A stretch of 62,600 nucleotides of DNA. Origin: Prochloron didemni P4-Papua_New_Guinea (GTDB taxonomy: Bacteria; Cyanobacteriota; Cyanobacteriia; Cyanobacteriales; Prochloraceae). The notes under the pieces were generated by a model. The model did not search any database and was not told the origin of the DNA. It saw only the letters and a list, made by a program, of their open reading frames with translations. Within the stretch, counting starts at the first letter, position 1; each line of letters starts with the position of its first letter. Made by a program: the position numbers and the translations under genes. The stretch is from positions 1 to 62,600 of the forward strand of contig JH610983.1 of the NCBI GenBank assembly GCA_000252485.1, given 5' to 3'. Shown one piece after another: positions 24,583 to 32,828 of this stretch.

Positions 24583-25445
24583 TCAATTAGAATCACATTG
24601 AGGATGAATACCACCCTCAGCACAAATTAAACCAATTTGAGTCTGATTTAAATTTCTAACTTGGCTAAAATCAACATCTTGAATCTTGGCGATAGTATCC
24701 TTAATTGGTTCGGGGACAACAAATCCTTCGTCCGTAGTCAATGGTCTGCGAGCGAAAGTTACTCCCTGAAAATTGGCGTTGCACAATTGCGGGATGATAG
24801 TCCAATTTCAATGAGCTGAAACTATTGATAAATAAGGAAAAAATTTTGGGCATATATCCAAATCATCCCACAGAGATGCAACGCCTGAAAATTAGCCCCA
24901 GCAAGATTAGCTCCTTGCAAGTCAGCAAAACTGAGATTTGCTCCTTGCAAGTTCGCATTGACTAATTCGGCGTTACGAAGATTGGCTCCTTGCAATTGAG
25001 CAGAACTAAGCTTCATTTCCACTAGGTTGGCATTGCTGAAATTAGCTTGGGAAAAATCTCCACCATTGGCTGTAGCTTGAGCGAGGTTAGCAAAAGAAAG
25101 ATCAGCACCCACTGCTTTTATTTTACCCAAAATTGCTGTTTTACGTTCTTCTACTGTGGAGTTTAACTGCTTGAGTAAAGTCCAAAATACTTTATCTCTA
25201 TGCTCTTCTAACTGTAGCAGTTCCTTTTTACTTTGAATGTGAATCTGAGTAACAATAAAAGCAGTCAAGATTAAACTCATACCAGTCAATAAACCCACAG
25301 AAAGGGCGATCGCCTTATTGTCCTCGATCCACTGCCAAAGATTTATTCCTTGATTTATTCCTCGATTTATTCCTCTCTCTCCTTTAATATCTTGAGGTTC
25401 TTGCGGTATTATTATTTTCTCTACCGAGGTTTTGCCATTTTCCAT
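24583..25445 (-). pseudogene. Pentapeptide-repeat membrane protein split by a MITE
   Basis: The 5' part (from 25445) encodes a cytoplasmic N-terminus, one or two membrane helices (AIALSVGLLTGMSLILTAFI), a helical spacer and A(N/D)LxF pentapeptides such as ANLQGANLSFADLQGANLAG. The frame then enters the 111-bp MITE at 24775-24885 and stops, adding a short foreign tail. The remaining pentapeptide region and C-terminus (CNANFQGVTFARRPLTTDEG and onward to QIGLICAEGGIHPQ) continue after the element, down to 24583. Removing the element and one TGAAAATT copy rejoins the halves. A truncated protein may still be made. Confidence 0.85.
24775..24885 (-). mobile_element. MITE inserted in pentapeptide gene, 8-bp target duplication
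   Basis: A 111-bp element with ends GGCGTTGCA and TGCAACGCC, and subterminal GGGATGAT / ATCATCCC also inverted. It is flanked by exact 8-bp duplications TGAAAATT (24767-24774 and 24886-24893). A near-identical copy is at 30771-30882. No transposase is encoded. Eight-bp duplications are known for several IS families (for example ISAs1 or ISL3); which one mobilises this element cannot be told from here. Confidence 0.92.
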
Positions 25446-25648
25446 GTCTATTTGTCTATTAATTACCCATTATTATAATTATTGTAGTAGGGGCGAAAAG
25501 TTGTGCGCCCCTAGACCTAGATTCAACCAAGCAAGATTCAAGAAAACAGCTTTTTTTTTGATTGTCTTCCTTCAGACAACAGGGCTAGTTGCTGACCTTT
25601 CTCTAAGCGTTATGTTAGTTTCTTGTTTAAGAGATTCTTATCTATTCC

Positions 25649-25972
25649 TTATTCCCTGATAGAAGAGGAAATAAAGAACTTATACAAAAGGAAAAGAATA
25701 GTTCCCAAGACCCCAATAACGAGAAGAGAAGTAACTAATTTCAAAACAGAGTTTAACACTACAATACCTATTAATACCCCTCCTATGGCAACTGCAACTT
25801 TGCCTGTATTAGGAAGAGTATTAAACCAGCCTCGACCGGAGGTCAATACCTGTTGAATTCTTGCTTTAAAATCCATTGATATTTGAGGAATTGGTTCCCC
25901 ATTAGGCTGATTTATTTCTGCTTCTAAGTCTTCTAGTTTTTGTTTCCAGTTTTTATTTTCTTGTTGCTCCAT
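25649..25972 (-). CDS. Small membrane protein with N-terminal coiled region
   Basis: A 107-residue protein: a charged helical N-terminus (ENKNWKQKLEDLEAEINQP), then two membrane helices (VAVAIGGVLIGIVVLNSVL and SLLVIGVLGTILFLLYKFFI). It follows 25976-26389 after three bases, so the two are almost certainly co-transcribed. It resembles conserved cyanobacterial hypotheticals; function unknown. Confidence 0.75.
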   Translation of the reverse strand: MEQQENKNWKQKLEDLEAEINQPNGEPIPQISMDFKARIQQVLTSGRGWFNTLPNTGKVAVAIGGVLIGIVVLNSVLKLVTSLLVIGVLGTILFLLYKFFISSSIRE

Positions 25973-25975
25973 TTT

Positions 25976-26389
25976 TTATTCCTCTAGCTGCTTAACCGAA
26001 ACTTCTACTGCGTCCACATCGATAGTTCCGGTGCTCGTTAAGCGAGTGAAACGCCCGGATTGTACTTGCAGCGGTTCACCGCAATTGGGACATTTAAATT
26101 GAGTAGCCTTAAAGCCAGTAAATTCGTAGCTGCAAGTAGGACATTGGTCTTGAACTAGTTTTCTTTTCAACCACCAGCGAAACACCAATAAGGCGATCGC
26201 CGGAGTAAGTATCAATAAAACTAGCAGAATCAAGAAACCATTGACCACCCAGCCCAGACCTACGGACCCAAGCAATAAACCTATGAGCAAGAGAGTCAGG
26301 AAACAGCCCAAGCCAGAGTCATTGTATTGAAACAGCTTCGGGAAATTGTCGTTCACAGCTCCTCCTAGGTTAGTTCTCATTTCCATCAT
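25976..26389 (-). CDS. Membrane protein with C-terminal zinc ribbon
   Basis: A 137-residue protein with two membrane helices (GCFLTLLLIGLLLGSVGLGW and FLILLVLLILTPAIALLVF), then a cytoplasmic zinc ribbon with paired CPTC and CPNC knuckles 15 residues apart, and a beta-rich tail (FTRLTSTGTIDVDAVEVSVK). First gene of a two-gene minus-strand operon with 25649-25972. Conserved in cyanobacteria; role unknown. Confidence 0.8.
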   Translation of the reverse strand: MMEMRTNLGGAVNDNFPKLFQYNDSGLGCFLTLLLIGLLLGSVGLGWVVNGFLILLVLLILTPAIALLVFRWWLKRKLVQDQCPTCSYEFTGFKATQFKCPNCGEPLQVQSGRFTRLTSTGTIDVDAVEVSVKQLEE

Positions 26390-26977
26390 AGTCTAGCGAA
26401 AAACTTCCTCGGTGGTGAGGAGACAGAGGGCAGGAGGTAATGCTGTAATTTTTATTAATTTCTCCGAAGTCGCCACATTAACAAAAGAAATTCTTTCTGC
26501 ACCGCCCCGGTATTTTTCGTGAAAAAGCCAAATTGGATCTAAGACCGCATTTCTCAGCGGTTGGCATGGGGGGTGTAGTCAAAATGTGATTTTATCTGAT
26601 CAATAGTCCCGTAAGCTGTGAATCTCCGGGATTCTTTGCTACCTGCAGGGTAAACCGCTCAGAATGACAAAGACATAGTCAGCCCCAGAAACCAAATTCC
26701 GGAAGTGTATATTAGAACCAAACGAGTAACAAGACTTTGCTGGGGATGGAATTAGGAAAATCTTAACCAAAAGATAGTCACTAACTAATATAGAGGATTC
26801 ATCCTTTCTATTCTACTAAGATTATTGTTAGATTCGGGAAGGCGATGGAGATTGAAACTCTTTGAGGAAAAAGGTTGACCGAGATATATAATCGTCGATA
26901 AACCTAACAAACCCATTCCCACAGAGGGATTTCCACTCAGACAAAGTAAGTTTTGAAACTAGAGGAGTACAAAATAA
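26390..26977. other. Divergent intergenic region upstream of the adhesin gene
   Basis: 588 bases without a gene, between the zinc-ribbon membrane protein (minus) and the RTX/cadherin gene (plus). It should contain both promoters and probably a long 5' leader for the adhesin. I see no recognisable riboswitch. A GAGGAG ribosome-binding site at 26962-26967 supports the ATG at 26978. Confidence 0.5.
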
Positions 26978-29900
26978 ATGGCGATCATTGAAGGAACCGA
27001 GTTGAACGACGAACTAATTGTTACAGGCACTGGGGATGAAGTGCTGGGGTTAGCAGGCAATGATACTCTCGACGCTAGTCCGGCTCAAGGAAACAATACT
27101 CTTGATGGCGGTTCCGGCGATGATGAGCTGTTCGCAGGAATAGACGACCTGTTACTAGGGGGTGAAGGAGACGATACCCTAGATGCCAGGTCAGGTAGAG
27201 GTGGGAATAGACTGGAAGCTGGTGAAGGTAATGACCTTCTTTTTGCTGCTACAGACGATACTTTATTAGGGGGTATTGGCAACGACCTTCTTTTTGCAGG
27301 TAGAGAGGATGGAGTTCTCAAAGGGGGTACTGGTAGTGACCAGTTTTGGGTGGTTCAAACAGAAGTGCCAGTTCAACCCAATATTGTCAATCGCTTCATC
27401 CAAGGAGTAGACCAAATTGGTATTGGCGGTTTAGCTGAATATGTAACTGCATTTGAAGACCTAAGCTTTGTGATGCAAGAAGGCAGTACCGTTATCCAAG
27501 CTACCGTGGAAGGAGAAGATGTAGAACTGGCAATTCTGGAAGGATTTACAGGAACCCTCACTGCGGATGATTTTATTTTCAACCAGGGCGCTCCTGCTTT
27601 GGCAGTACCGGGTCCCGTAGCCGAAGATGCTGCTTTCTCAGTGCCGGAAAATAGTGAAGTAGGAACGGTAGTTGGCACTGTAATTGCTACTGACATCGAA
27701 ATTACTGACGACCCAGAAGATAGTGATCAACTAACTTATGAAATAATTGCTGGTAATGCCGACCCCAATGGCAATGGCACTGCAGCATTTACTATTAATC
27801 AAGATACAGGGGAAATCACTGTCTTAGATAGTGGGGATTTAGATTTTGAGTCGGATACCACCAGTTTCGAGCTGACAGTAAAGGTTACTGACCTGGAAGG
27901 GTTGTCGGATGAGGCAACAGTTACAATTAATGTTGAAAATGTCAATGAAGCACCTGTAGCGGCAGATGCAGAGTTTACAATAGACGAAAATAGTGCCGAC
28001 GGAACAGAAGTAGGAACGGTTGTAGCGATAGACCCAGATTCAGGAGATACCCTAACCTACGTTATCTCGGCAGGAAATGATGCAGGGGCGTTTGAAATAA
28101 ATGAAACAACGGGCGAAATAACAGTAGCAAACAGCGCTCCGTTGGATTTTGAAACAACTCCCAGTTTTGATTTAACTGTAACTGTCTCAGACGGAGAGTT
28201 AACCGATGATGCAACAGTAACAATCAATCTCAACAATTTACCAGAGGAGGGGAACGATCGCCCTGAAATACAAGATGCAGAGTTCACAATAGACGAAAAT
28301 AGTGCCGACGGAACGGAAGTAGGAACGGTTGTAGCTACAGATTTAGATGGGGATATTCTCTCTTACTCAATAACTGGAGGCAATGATTCAGGGGCATTTA
28401 CTATCGATCCAGCTACGGGCTTAATCACTGTAGTAAATAGCGCACCGTTGGATTTTGAAACAACTCCGAGTTTTGGATTAACTGTAACTGTCTCGGACGG
28501 AGAGTTAACAGATGAGGCAACAGTAACAATCAATCTTGAGGATGTAAATGAAGCGCCTACTGTAGATGATGAAACTTTTACAATAGATGAAAATAGCGCC
28601 TCGGGAACAGAAGTAGGAACGGTTGTAGCGATAGACCCAGATTCAGGAGATAGCCTAACCTACTCAATAACTGGAGGCAATGATTCAGGGGCATTTACTA
28701 TCGATCCAGCTACGGGCTTAATCACTGTAGTAAATAGCGCTCCGTTGGATTTTGAAACAACTCCGAGTTTTGGATTAACTGTAACTGTCTCGGACGGAGA
28801 GTTAACAGATGATGCAACAGTAACAATCAATCTCAACAATTTACCAGAAGAGGGGAACGATCGCCCTGAAATACAAGATGCAGAGTTCACAATAGACGAA
28901 AATAGTGCCGACGGAACGGAAGTAGGAACGGTTATAGCTACAGATTTAGATGGGAATATTCTCTCTTACTCAATAACGGGAGGAAATGATTCAGGGGCAT
29001 TTACTATCGATCCAGCTACGGGCTTAATCACTGTAGTAAATAGCGCTCCGTTGGATTTTGAAACAACTCCGAGTTTTGGATTAACTGTAACTGTCTCGGA
29101 CGGAGAGTTAACAGATGATGCAACAGTCACGATAAATTTGAATGATATTGATGAAGACGGTGACGGTGTTATAGATAGCATAGAAAGAATAGCAGGCGAT
29201 CGCAACCGAGATGGCATTGAGGATGTGGAGCAATCTAATGTAGCCTCTGTTCGTAATCCTGTTACCGATGAGTTCTTTACTCTAGTGGCACCAGTAGGTA
29301 TAAGCTTTAAGAATGTCGATGTAGTAACAAATCCCGCTCCAGGTATTACAGGAGATCCAGAAGTAGAAGGTTTTGAGTTTGAGGATGGTTTCCTAACTTT
29401 TGAAATCGAAGACGATCCAAATGTAAATGAGCCAGTTTTGCAAGTGGGTGGAGAACTAGACATCAGCATTCTGCTCCCACCAGGAAGCAATGCCAATACC
29501 TATTGGAAGTACGATACGGATTTAGGTTGGTATGAGTTCACTTATGATGGTGAAACTGGAGCGGAATTCTTCGATGTAGAGGGGTTAGTACAAAATCCCG
29601 ATGGTAGTGTAGTAGAATCCGATGATAATGTGGATTTGGTAGTACTCCACTTTATCGACGGGGGACGAGGAGATGATGATGGATTAGCAAATGGGGTGAT
29701 AACAGATCCTGGTGGTGTTGGTTTGCTAGCAACTCCAGATGGAAGTCTCACCGAAAATGGAGGAATTTTTACAGTGGGTGGTACTTCAGGATTGGCGGTT
29801 CCCCTCAAGTTTACTCTCACTGAAAATGATTCTGCTTTTGTGGATCGAATGAAGGTCTTCCGTCTAGATGAAAATAATAATCTTTTAAGTGAAGAAGTCA

Positions 29901-30643
29901 TTTTTAGTGAAGTTCATACCGGTCTGACAGAAGGGTTGACTCGCGAACTGCAATTTACTGCAGGCGATCGCCTAGGATTTTCCATTGAGACAAATGAGAC
30001 ACCAGCAACTACCTTCTCCCTTTTTCGTGATAGCGACCAAGTAAGGATTTCTGAGTTAGAAAATGGTGGATATAATCTTGCTTGGGAAGATGTGAATCTA
30101 GACGAGCTTCTCTTTGGCGGTGACTTCAATGATTTCGTTTTCAATGTCGAGGTGGGTGACACTCTAGGACTGGATCAGTTGGTTGCCATCGATCAAGGAG
30201 AAGAAGAACGAGAATTGTTAGACTTGAGGCAGTTACCAGGTCAAACTGTGGAAGTTGACATAATGGTGAACCGGGAAGCTGCCTTTGATAACTTCGTTGG
30301 TTTCTATGAAATCGATAATGAAGAAGGTGCCATAGGGAATTTGAATCCAGGAGATGCTGGATATACAGAAGCAGCGATCGAGCGTAGTCGCGAACTAGAT
30401 TTAGATTCTAGCAATACAAGTGCAAATCTAGATGTAGGCTCTCTATATGCACCATTTATCATTGCAAATGGCACTCCAGATAATTTTGAAAATGTTTACT
30501 TCCCATTCATAGCAGGAAACGCTGATAACTTCGACCATGTCCGCTTACTGGGAGATAATGTTTTCGGTTTTGAAGATTTGTTTGGTGGTGGAGACCAAGA
30601 CTTTAACGACATTGTTGTCGCTCTTGATTTTACCCTCATATAA
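26978..30643 (+). CDS. RTX/cadherin-repeat surface protein, type I secretion cargo candidate
   Basis: A 1221-residue acidic, very Cys-poor protein without a Sec signal. Residues about 15-110 contain RTX-type calcium-binding nonapeptides (LGLAGNDTLDA, LDGGSGDDELFAG, LGGEGDDTLDA). Residues 205-724 hold five cadherin-like repeats with DxNDN-type ends, three almost identical (FTIDENSADGTEVGTVVA ... LTVTVSDGELTD). Then come an EF-hand-like DEDGDGVIDSIERIAGDRNR, a choice-of-anchor-U-like domain (YWKYDTDLGWYEFTYDGETG, about 760-915) and a DUF4114-type end (FGFEDLFGGGDQDFNDIVVA). Such proteins are calcium-dependent adhesins or matrix proteins exported through type I systems; the ABC/HlyD pair starts 2.2 kb downstream. 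Confidence 0.85.
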   Translation: MAIIEGTELNDELIVTGTGDEVLGLAGNDTLDASPAQGNNTLDGGSGDDELFAGIDDLLLGGEGDDTLDARSGRGGNRLEAGEGNDLLFAATDDTLLGGIGNDLLFAGREDGVLKGGTGSDQFWVVQTEVPVQPNIVNRFIQGVDQIGIGGLAEYVTAFEDLSFVMQEGSTVIQATVEGEDVELAILEGFTGTLTADDFIFNQGAPALAVPGPVAEDAAFSVPENSEVGTVVGTVIATDIEITDDPEDSDQLTYEIIAGNADPNGNGTAAFTINQDTGEITVLDSGDLDFESDTTSFELTVKVTDLEGLSDEATVTINVENVNEAPVAADAEFTIDENSADGTEVGTVVAIDPDSGDTLTYVISAGNDAGAFEINETTGEITVANSAPLDFETTPSFDLTVTVSDGELTDDATVTINLNNLPEEGNDRPEIQDAEFTIDENSADGTEVGTVVATDLDGDILSYSITGGNDSGAFTIDPATGLITVVNSAPLDFETTPSFGLTVTVSDGELTDEATVTINLEDVNEAPTVDDETFTIDENSASGTEVGTVVAIDPDSGDSLTYSITGGNDSGAFTIDPATGLITVVNSAPLDFETTPSFGLTVTVSDGELTDDATVTINLNNLPEEGNDRPEIQDAEFTIDENSADGTEVGTVIATDLDGNILSYSITGGNDSGAFTIDPATGLITVVNSAPLDFETTPSFGLTVTVSDGELTDDATVTINLNDIDEDGDGVIDSIERIAGDRNRDGIEDVEQSNVASVRNPVTDEFFTLVAPVGISFKNVDVVTNPAPGITGDPEVEGFEFEDGFLTFEIEDDPNVNEPVLQVGGELDISILLPPGSNANTYWKYDTDLGWYEFTYDGETGAEFFDVEGLVQNPDGSVVESDDNVDLVVLHFIDGGRGDDDGLANGVITDPGGVGLLATPDGSLTENGGIFTVGGTSGLAVPLKFTLTENDSAFVDRMKVFRLDENNNLLSEEVIFSEVHTGLTEGLTRELQFTAGDRLGFSIETNETPATTFSLFRDSDQVRISELENGGYNLAWEDVNLDELLFGGDFNDFVFNVEVGDTLGLDQLVAIDQGEEERELLDLRQLPGQTVEVDIMVNREAAFDNFVGFYEIDNEEGAIGNLNPGDAGYTEAAIERSRELDLDSSNTSANLDVGSLYAPFIIANGTPDNFENVYFPFIAGNADNFDHVRLLGDNVFGFEDLFGGGDQDFNDIVVALDFTLI

Positions 30644-30654
30644 AATAACCTAGC

Positions 30655-30682
30655 ATTACTCCCTGTTTAAACAGGGAGTAAT
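30655..30682 (+). terminator. Perfect 28-bp palindrome after the adhesin gene
   Basis: ATTACTCCCTGTTT directly followed by its reverse complement AAACAGGGAGTAAT, 11 bases past the stop codon. It would form a strong hairpin, but no T-run follows, so it may be a processing or stability hairpin between cargo and exporter genes rather than a classical intrinsic terminator. Confidence 0.6.
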
Positions 30683-30770
30683 ACTGCTCTCCTGTGAGCT
30701 AAAAAAGAAATGATTAATCTCCGGGAATCTTCTAATATTCACAGCCAATAATCAGGAAAAGAAAAAGTTA

Positions 30771-30882
30771 GGCGTTGCACAATTGCGGGATGATAGTGCA
30801 ATCAACAGATAGCTAAAACTATTGATAAATAAGGAAAAATTTTTGGGTATATATCCAAATCATCCCACAGAGATGCAACGCC
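30771..30882 (-). mobile_element. MITE with GGCGTTGCA ends, intergenic copy
   Basis: A 112-bp near-identical copy of the element at 24775-24885, with the same ends and the same internal sequence (AACTATTGATAAATAAGGAA). No duplicated target site is visible here. It lies between the adhesin gene and the next gene of the locus. Confidence 0.85.
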
Positions 30883-31065
30883 GTTTTTTTTGTAAATTTT
30901 GTGCAAAAGTTAAAGGAGAGAATCTGGCGAAAGATTAAATAAATATTTAAAATCTAACAAAATCCTTTAATAATCAACAATTTTGATTACAATTACACAA
31001 GAAAGTTGTAAGTCAACAAATTTCAATCGAGTTACCATAGGAAGGAAAACAGGAACAAGAATTTA

Positions 31066-31791
31066 ATGACATCTAGCACATTCCCAATATCTAAGAAAAC
31101 CCTAGATATTCAAGACCTAGGCATTGTAATCGCTGCGAAAAACCTCAATCCCCAAGTTGTCAGCCTCGATTTCCTCAAATTAAGCGGCGTTATCCCTAAG
31201 GATTGGGAACTAGCCAGAAAGCCAACGGCCAGCCCCAGAGCGGTGCAATTAAGCTTCCAAAACGGGGTGAAAATTGTGGCTCAACCGGGAAGCATTACCT
31301 TCTCCGAATCTATTAGAACTAATAATAGCGAAGAAGTAAACGCACCGAAAGTGGCCAGAACCTGCTTGGAAAAACTACCTAATGCAGAATACCGAAGCAC
31401 CAGCATTAGCCCCAAAAACGTGATTGCCTTTGGGGATATACCAGATGGACCGAGAAAATATATTGTGGAAAATCTCCTGGCTGACGGTCTCTGGCGACAG
31501 TACGGCACGAAACCAGTGCAAGCCACCATTAATTTAGTCTATCAGTTGGAACAGTGCCAGCTCAATCTCAGTATCAATGAAGTGAGATTGCAGCAACCAG
31601 AAAAACCTGCTTTCCCCGCTTTAATGTTCTTGGGCAACTTTAACTACCGAGTGACTCAGTATAGCGCGGATGAGCGCTTGGAACAACTGCAACGGCGAAT
31701 TGACAATTGGCCTGATGACTTGCAAACTTTCCGCCACCTCATCAATACCCGCTTCTTAGGAGAAGAGGAAACAGTATTGCCTATTGGTTAA
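31066..31791 (+). CDS. Conserved hypothetical protein in the secretion locus
   Basis: A 241-residue soluble protein without signal peptide or membrane segment. Beta-rich patterns dominate (RAVQLSFQNGVKIVAQPGSI, then PVQATINLVYQLEQCQLNLS). A short LMFLGNFNYRV stretch precedes a helical C-terminus. I do not recognise the family. It lies between the RTX/cadherin gene and the parvulin gene, all on the plus strand, so it may act as a chaperone or accessory factor for the cargo; that is inference from position only. Confidence 0.7.
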   Translation: MTSSTFPISKKTLDIQDLGIVIAAKNLNPQVVSLDFLKLSGVIPKDWELARKPTASPRAVQLSFQNGVKIVAQPGSITFSESIRTNNSEEVNAPKVARTCLEKLPNAEYRSTSISPKNVIAFGDIPDGPRKYIVENLLADGLWRQYGTKPVQATINLVYQLEQCQLNLSINEVRLQQPEKPAFPALMFLGNFNYRVTQYSADERLEQLQRRIDNWPDDLQTFRHLINTRFLGEEETVLPIG

Positions 31792-31996
31792 ATCCCAATA
31801 GCCAAAATGAAGTGCTTAGGGGCATGGGATTGCTGTGCCCCTAAAATCTGTGTATATTAGAACCCACTTTCCGCACTTCAAAATGTCTTACAATCGTGTA
31901 GTGTAGAAATACTTGGTCCATTGAACCAAGGTTATGTGTTACGTTGCATAGTACAAAACGAAGTGCAAAATGTGGGTTAGATAATAAAGAAGAATT

Positions 31997-32731
31997 ATGG
32001 GATCTATTTTAAAGATAGGCGATCGCCAACTAACAGAAAGAGAATTGTTTCCCCAACTGGTAAAATCTCAAATGATGCTCCAGTTAGCTAGGGAAACCAT
32101 TGTGGATGGGGCGATCGCCGAGATAGAATGTACGCCAGAGGAAAAACAACTCGCTCGCCAACAGTTTTGCGGACAATTAAAAATTACTACGGAAGAACAA
32201 CTGCAAGCTTGGGGAAAGCAGAATTTCATGAGTCCCGAGCAATTAGAAGAGCGGATCCAACGAGCTATAAAGCTGGAAAAATACAAAGAAGCAACCTGGG
32301 GGAATAAAATAGAATCCTATTTCCTACAACGAAAAAGCCAGCTAGATAAAGTAGTATATTCCCTCATTAGCACTCAAGACCCCGGTGTCGCCCAAGAACT
32401 CTACTTTCGCATCAAAGAAAATGAAACCTCTTTCGCCGACCTAGCCAAGGAATATTCCCAAGGTTCAGAAGCCCAAACTGGAGGATTGATAGGTCCGGTG
32501 GAACTTCACGAACTCAACCCTAAAGTAGCGAAAATGCTGACCAATAGCAAATCGGGAGAAGTATTGCCCCCCGCTAGATTGGGAGAACGGCTAGTTATCG
32601 TGCGGATGGAAAAGTTTATTTCCGCTCAACTGGACAAACGAACCAGACAAAGATTGCTAGAGGAACTATTCCGCATTTGGCTGAAACAACAACTGGAGGA
32701 AACTGTCTCTTTCGAGGATGTAGCAGAATAG
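31997..32731 (+). CDS. Parvulin-type peptidylprolyl isomerase
   Basis: A 244-residue PpiC/SurA-like protein. The N-terminal helical part (about 1-115) resembles the SurA chaperone arm; residues about 120-205 form the parvulin domain, with FADLAKEYSQGSEAQTGGLI then GPVELHELNPKVAKML. There is no signal peptide, so it acts in the cytoplasm, unlike SurA. Its gene lies 97 bases before the ABC exporter. Cytoplasmic parvulins beside exporters in cyanobacteria probably keep cargo in an export-competent form. Confidence 0.85.
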   Translation: MGSILKIGDRQLTERELFPQLVKSQMMLQLARETIVDGAIAEIECTPEEKQLARQQFCGQLKITTEEQLQAWGKQNFMSPEQLEERIQRAIKLEKYKEATWGNKIESYFLQRKSQLDKVVYSLISTQDPGVAQELYFRIKENETSFADLAKEYSQGSEAQTGGLIGPVELHELNPKVAKMLTNSKSGEVLPPARLGERLVIVRMEKFISAQLDKRTRQRLLEELFRIWLKQQLEETVSFEDVAE

Positions 32732-32828
32732 AATTATTCCCTATTTTCTATTCCCTACTTCGGCTGCAAGCTAAATTGAATAAATACTTTGATAGTTTTT
32801 AAACGTTAAACTTCCTAGTTTTTGGGTT

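Noticed and set aside
26390-26977. Possible riboswitch before the adhesin gene
   Set aside because: I looked for known aptamer cores and saw none; GC-rich pieces near 26560-26690 do not form a pattern I can name.
27085-30162. Several antisense open frames under the adhesin gene
   Set aside because: They are Ser/Pro-rich shadows of the repetitive coding strand and repeat wherever the cadherin units repeat.
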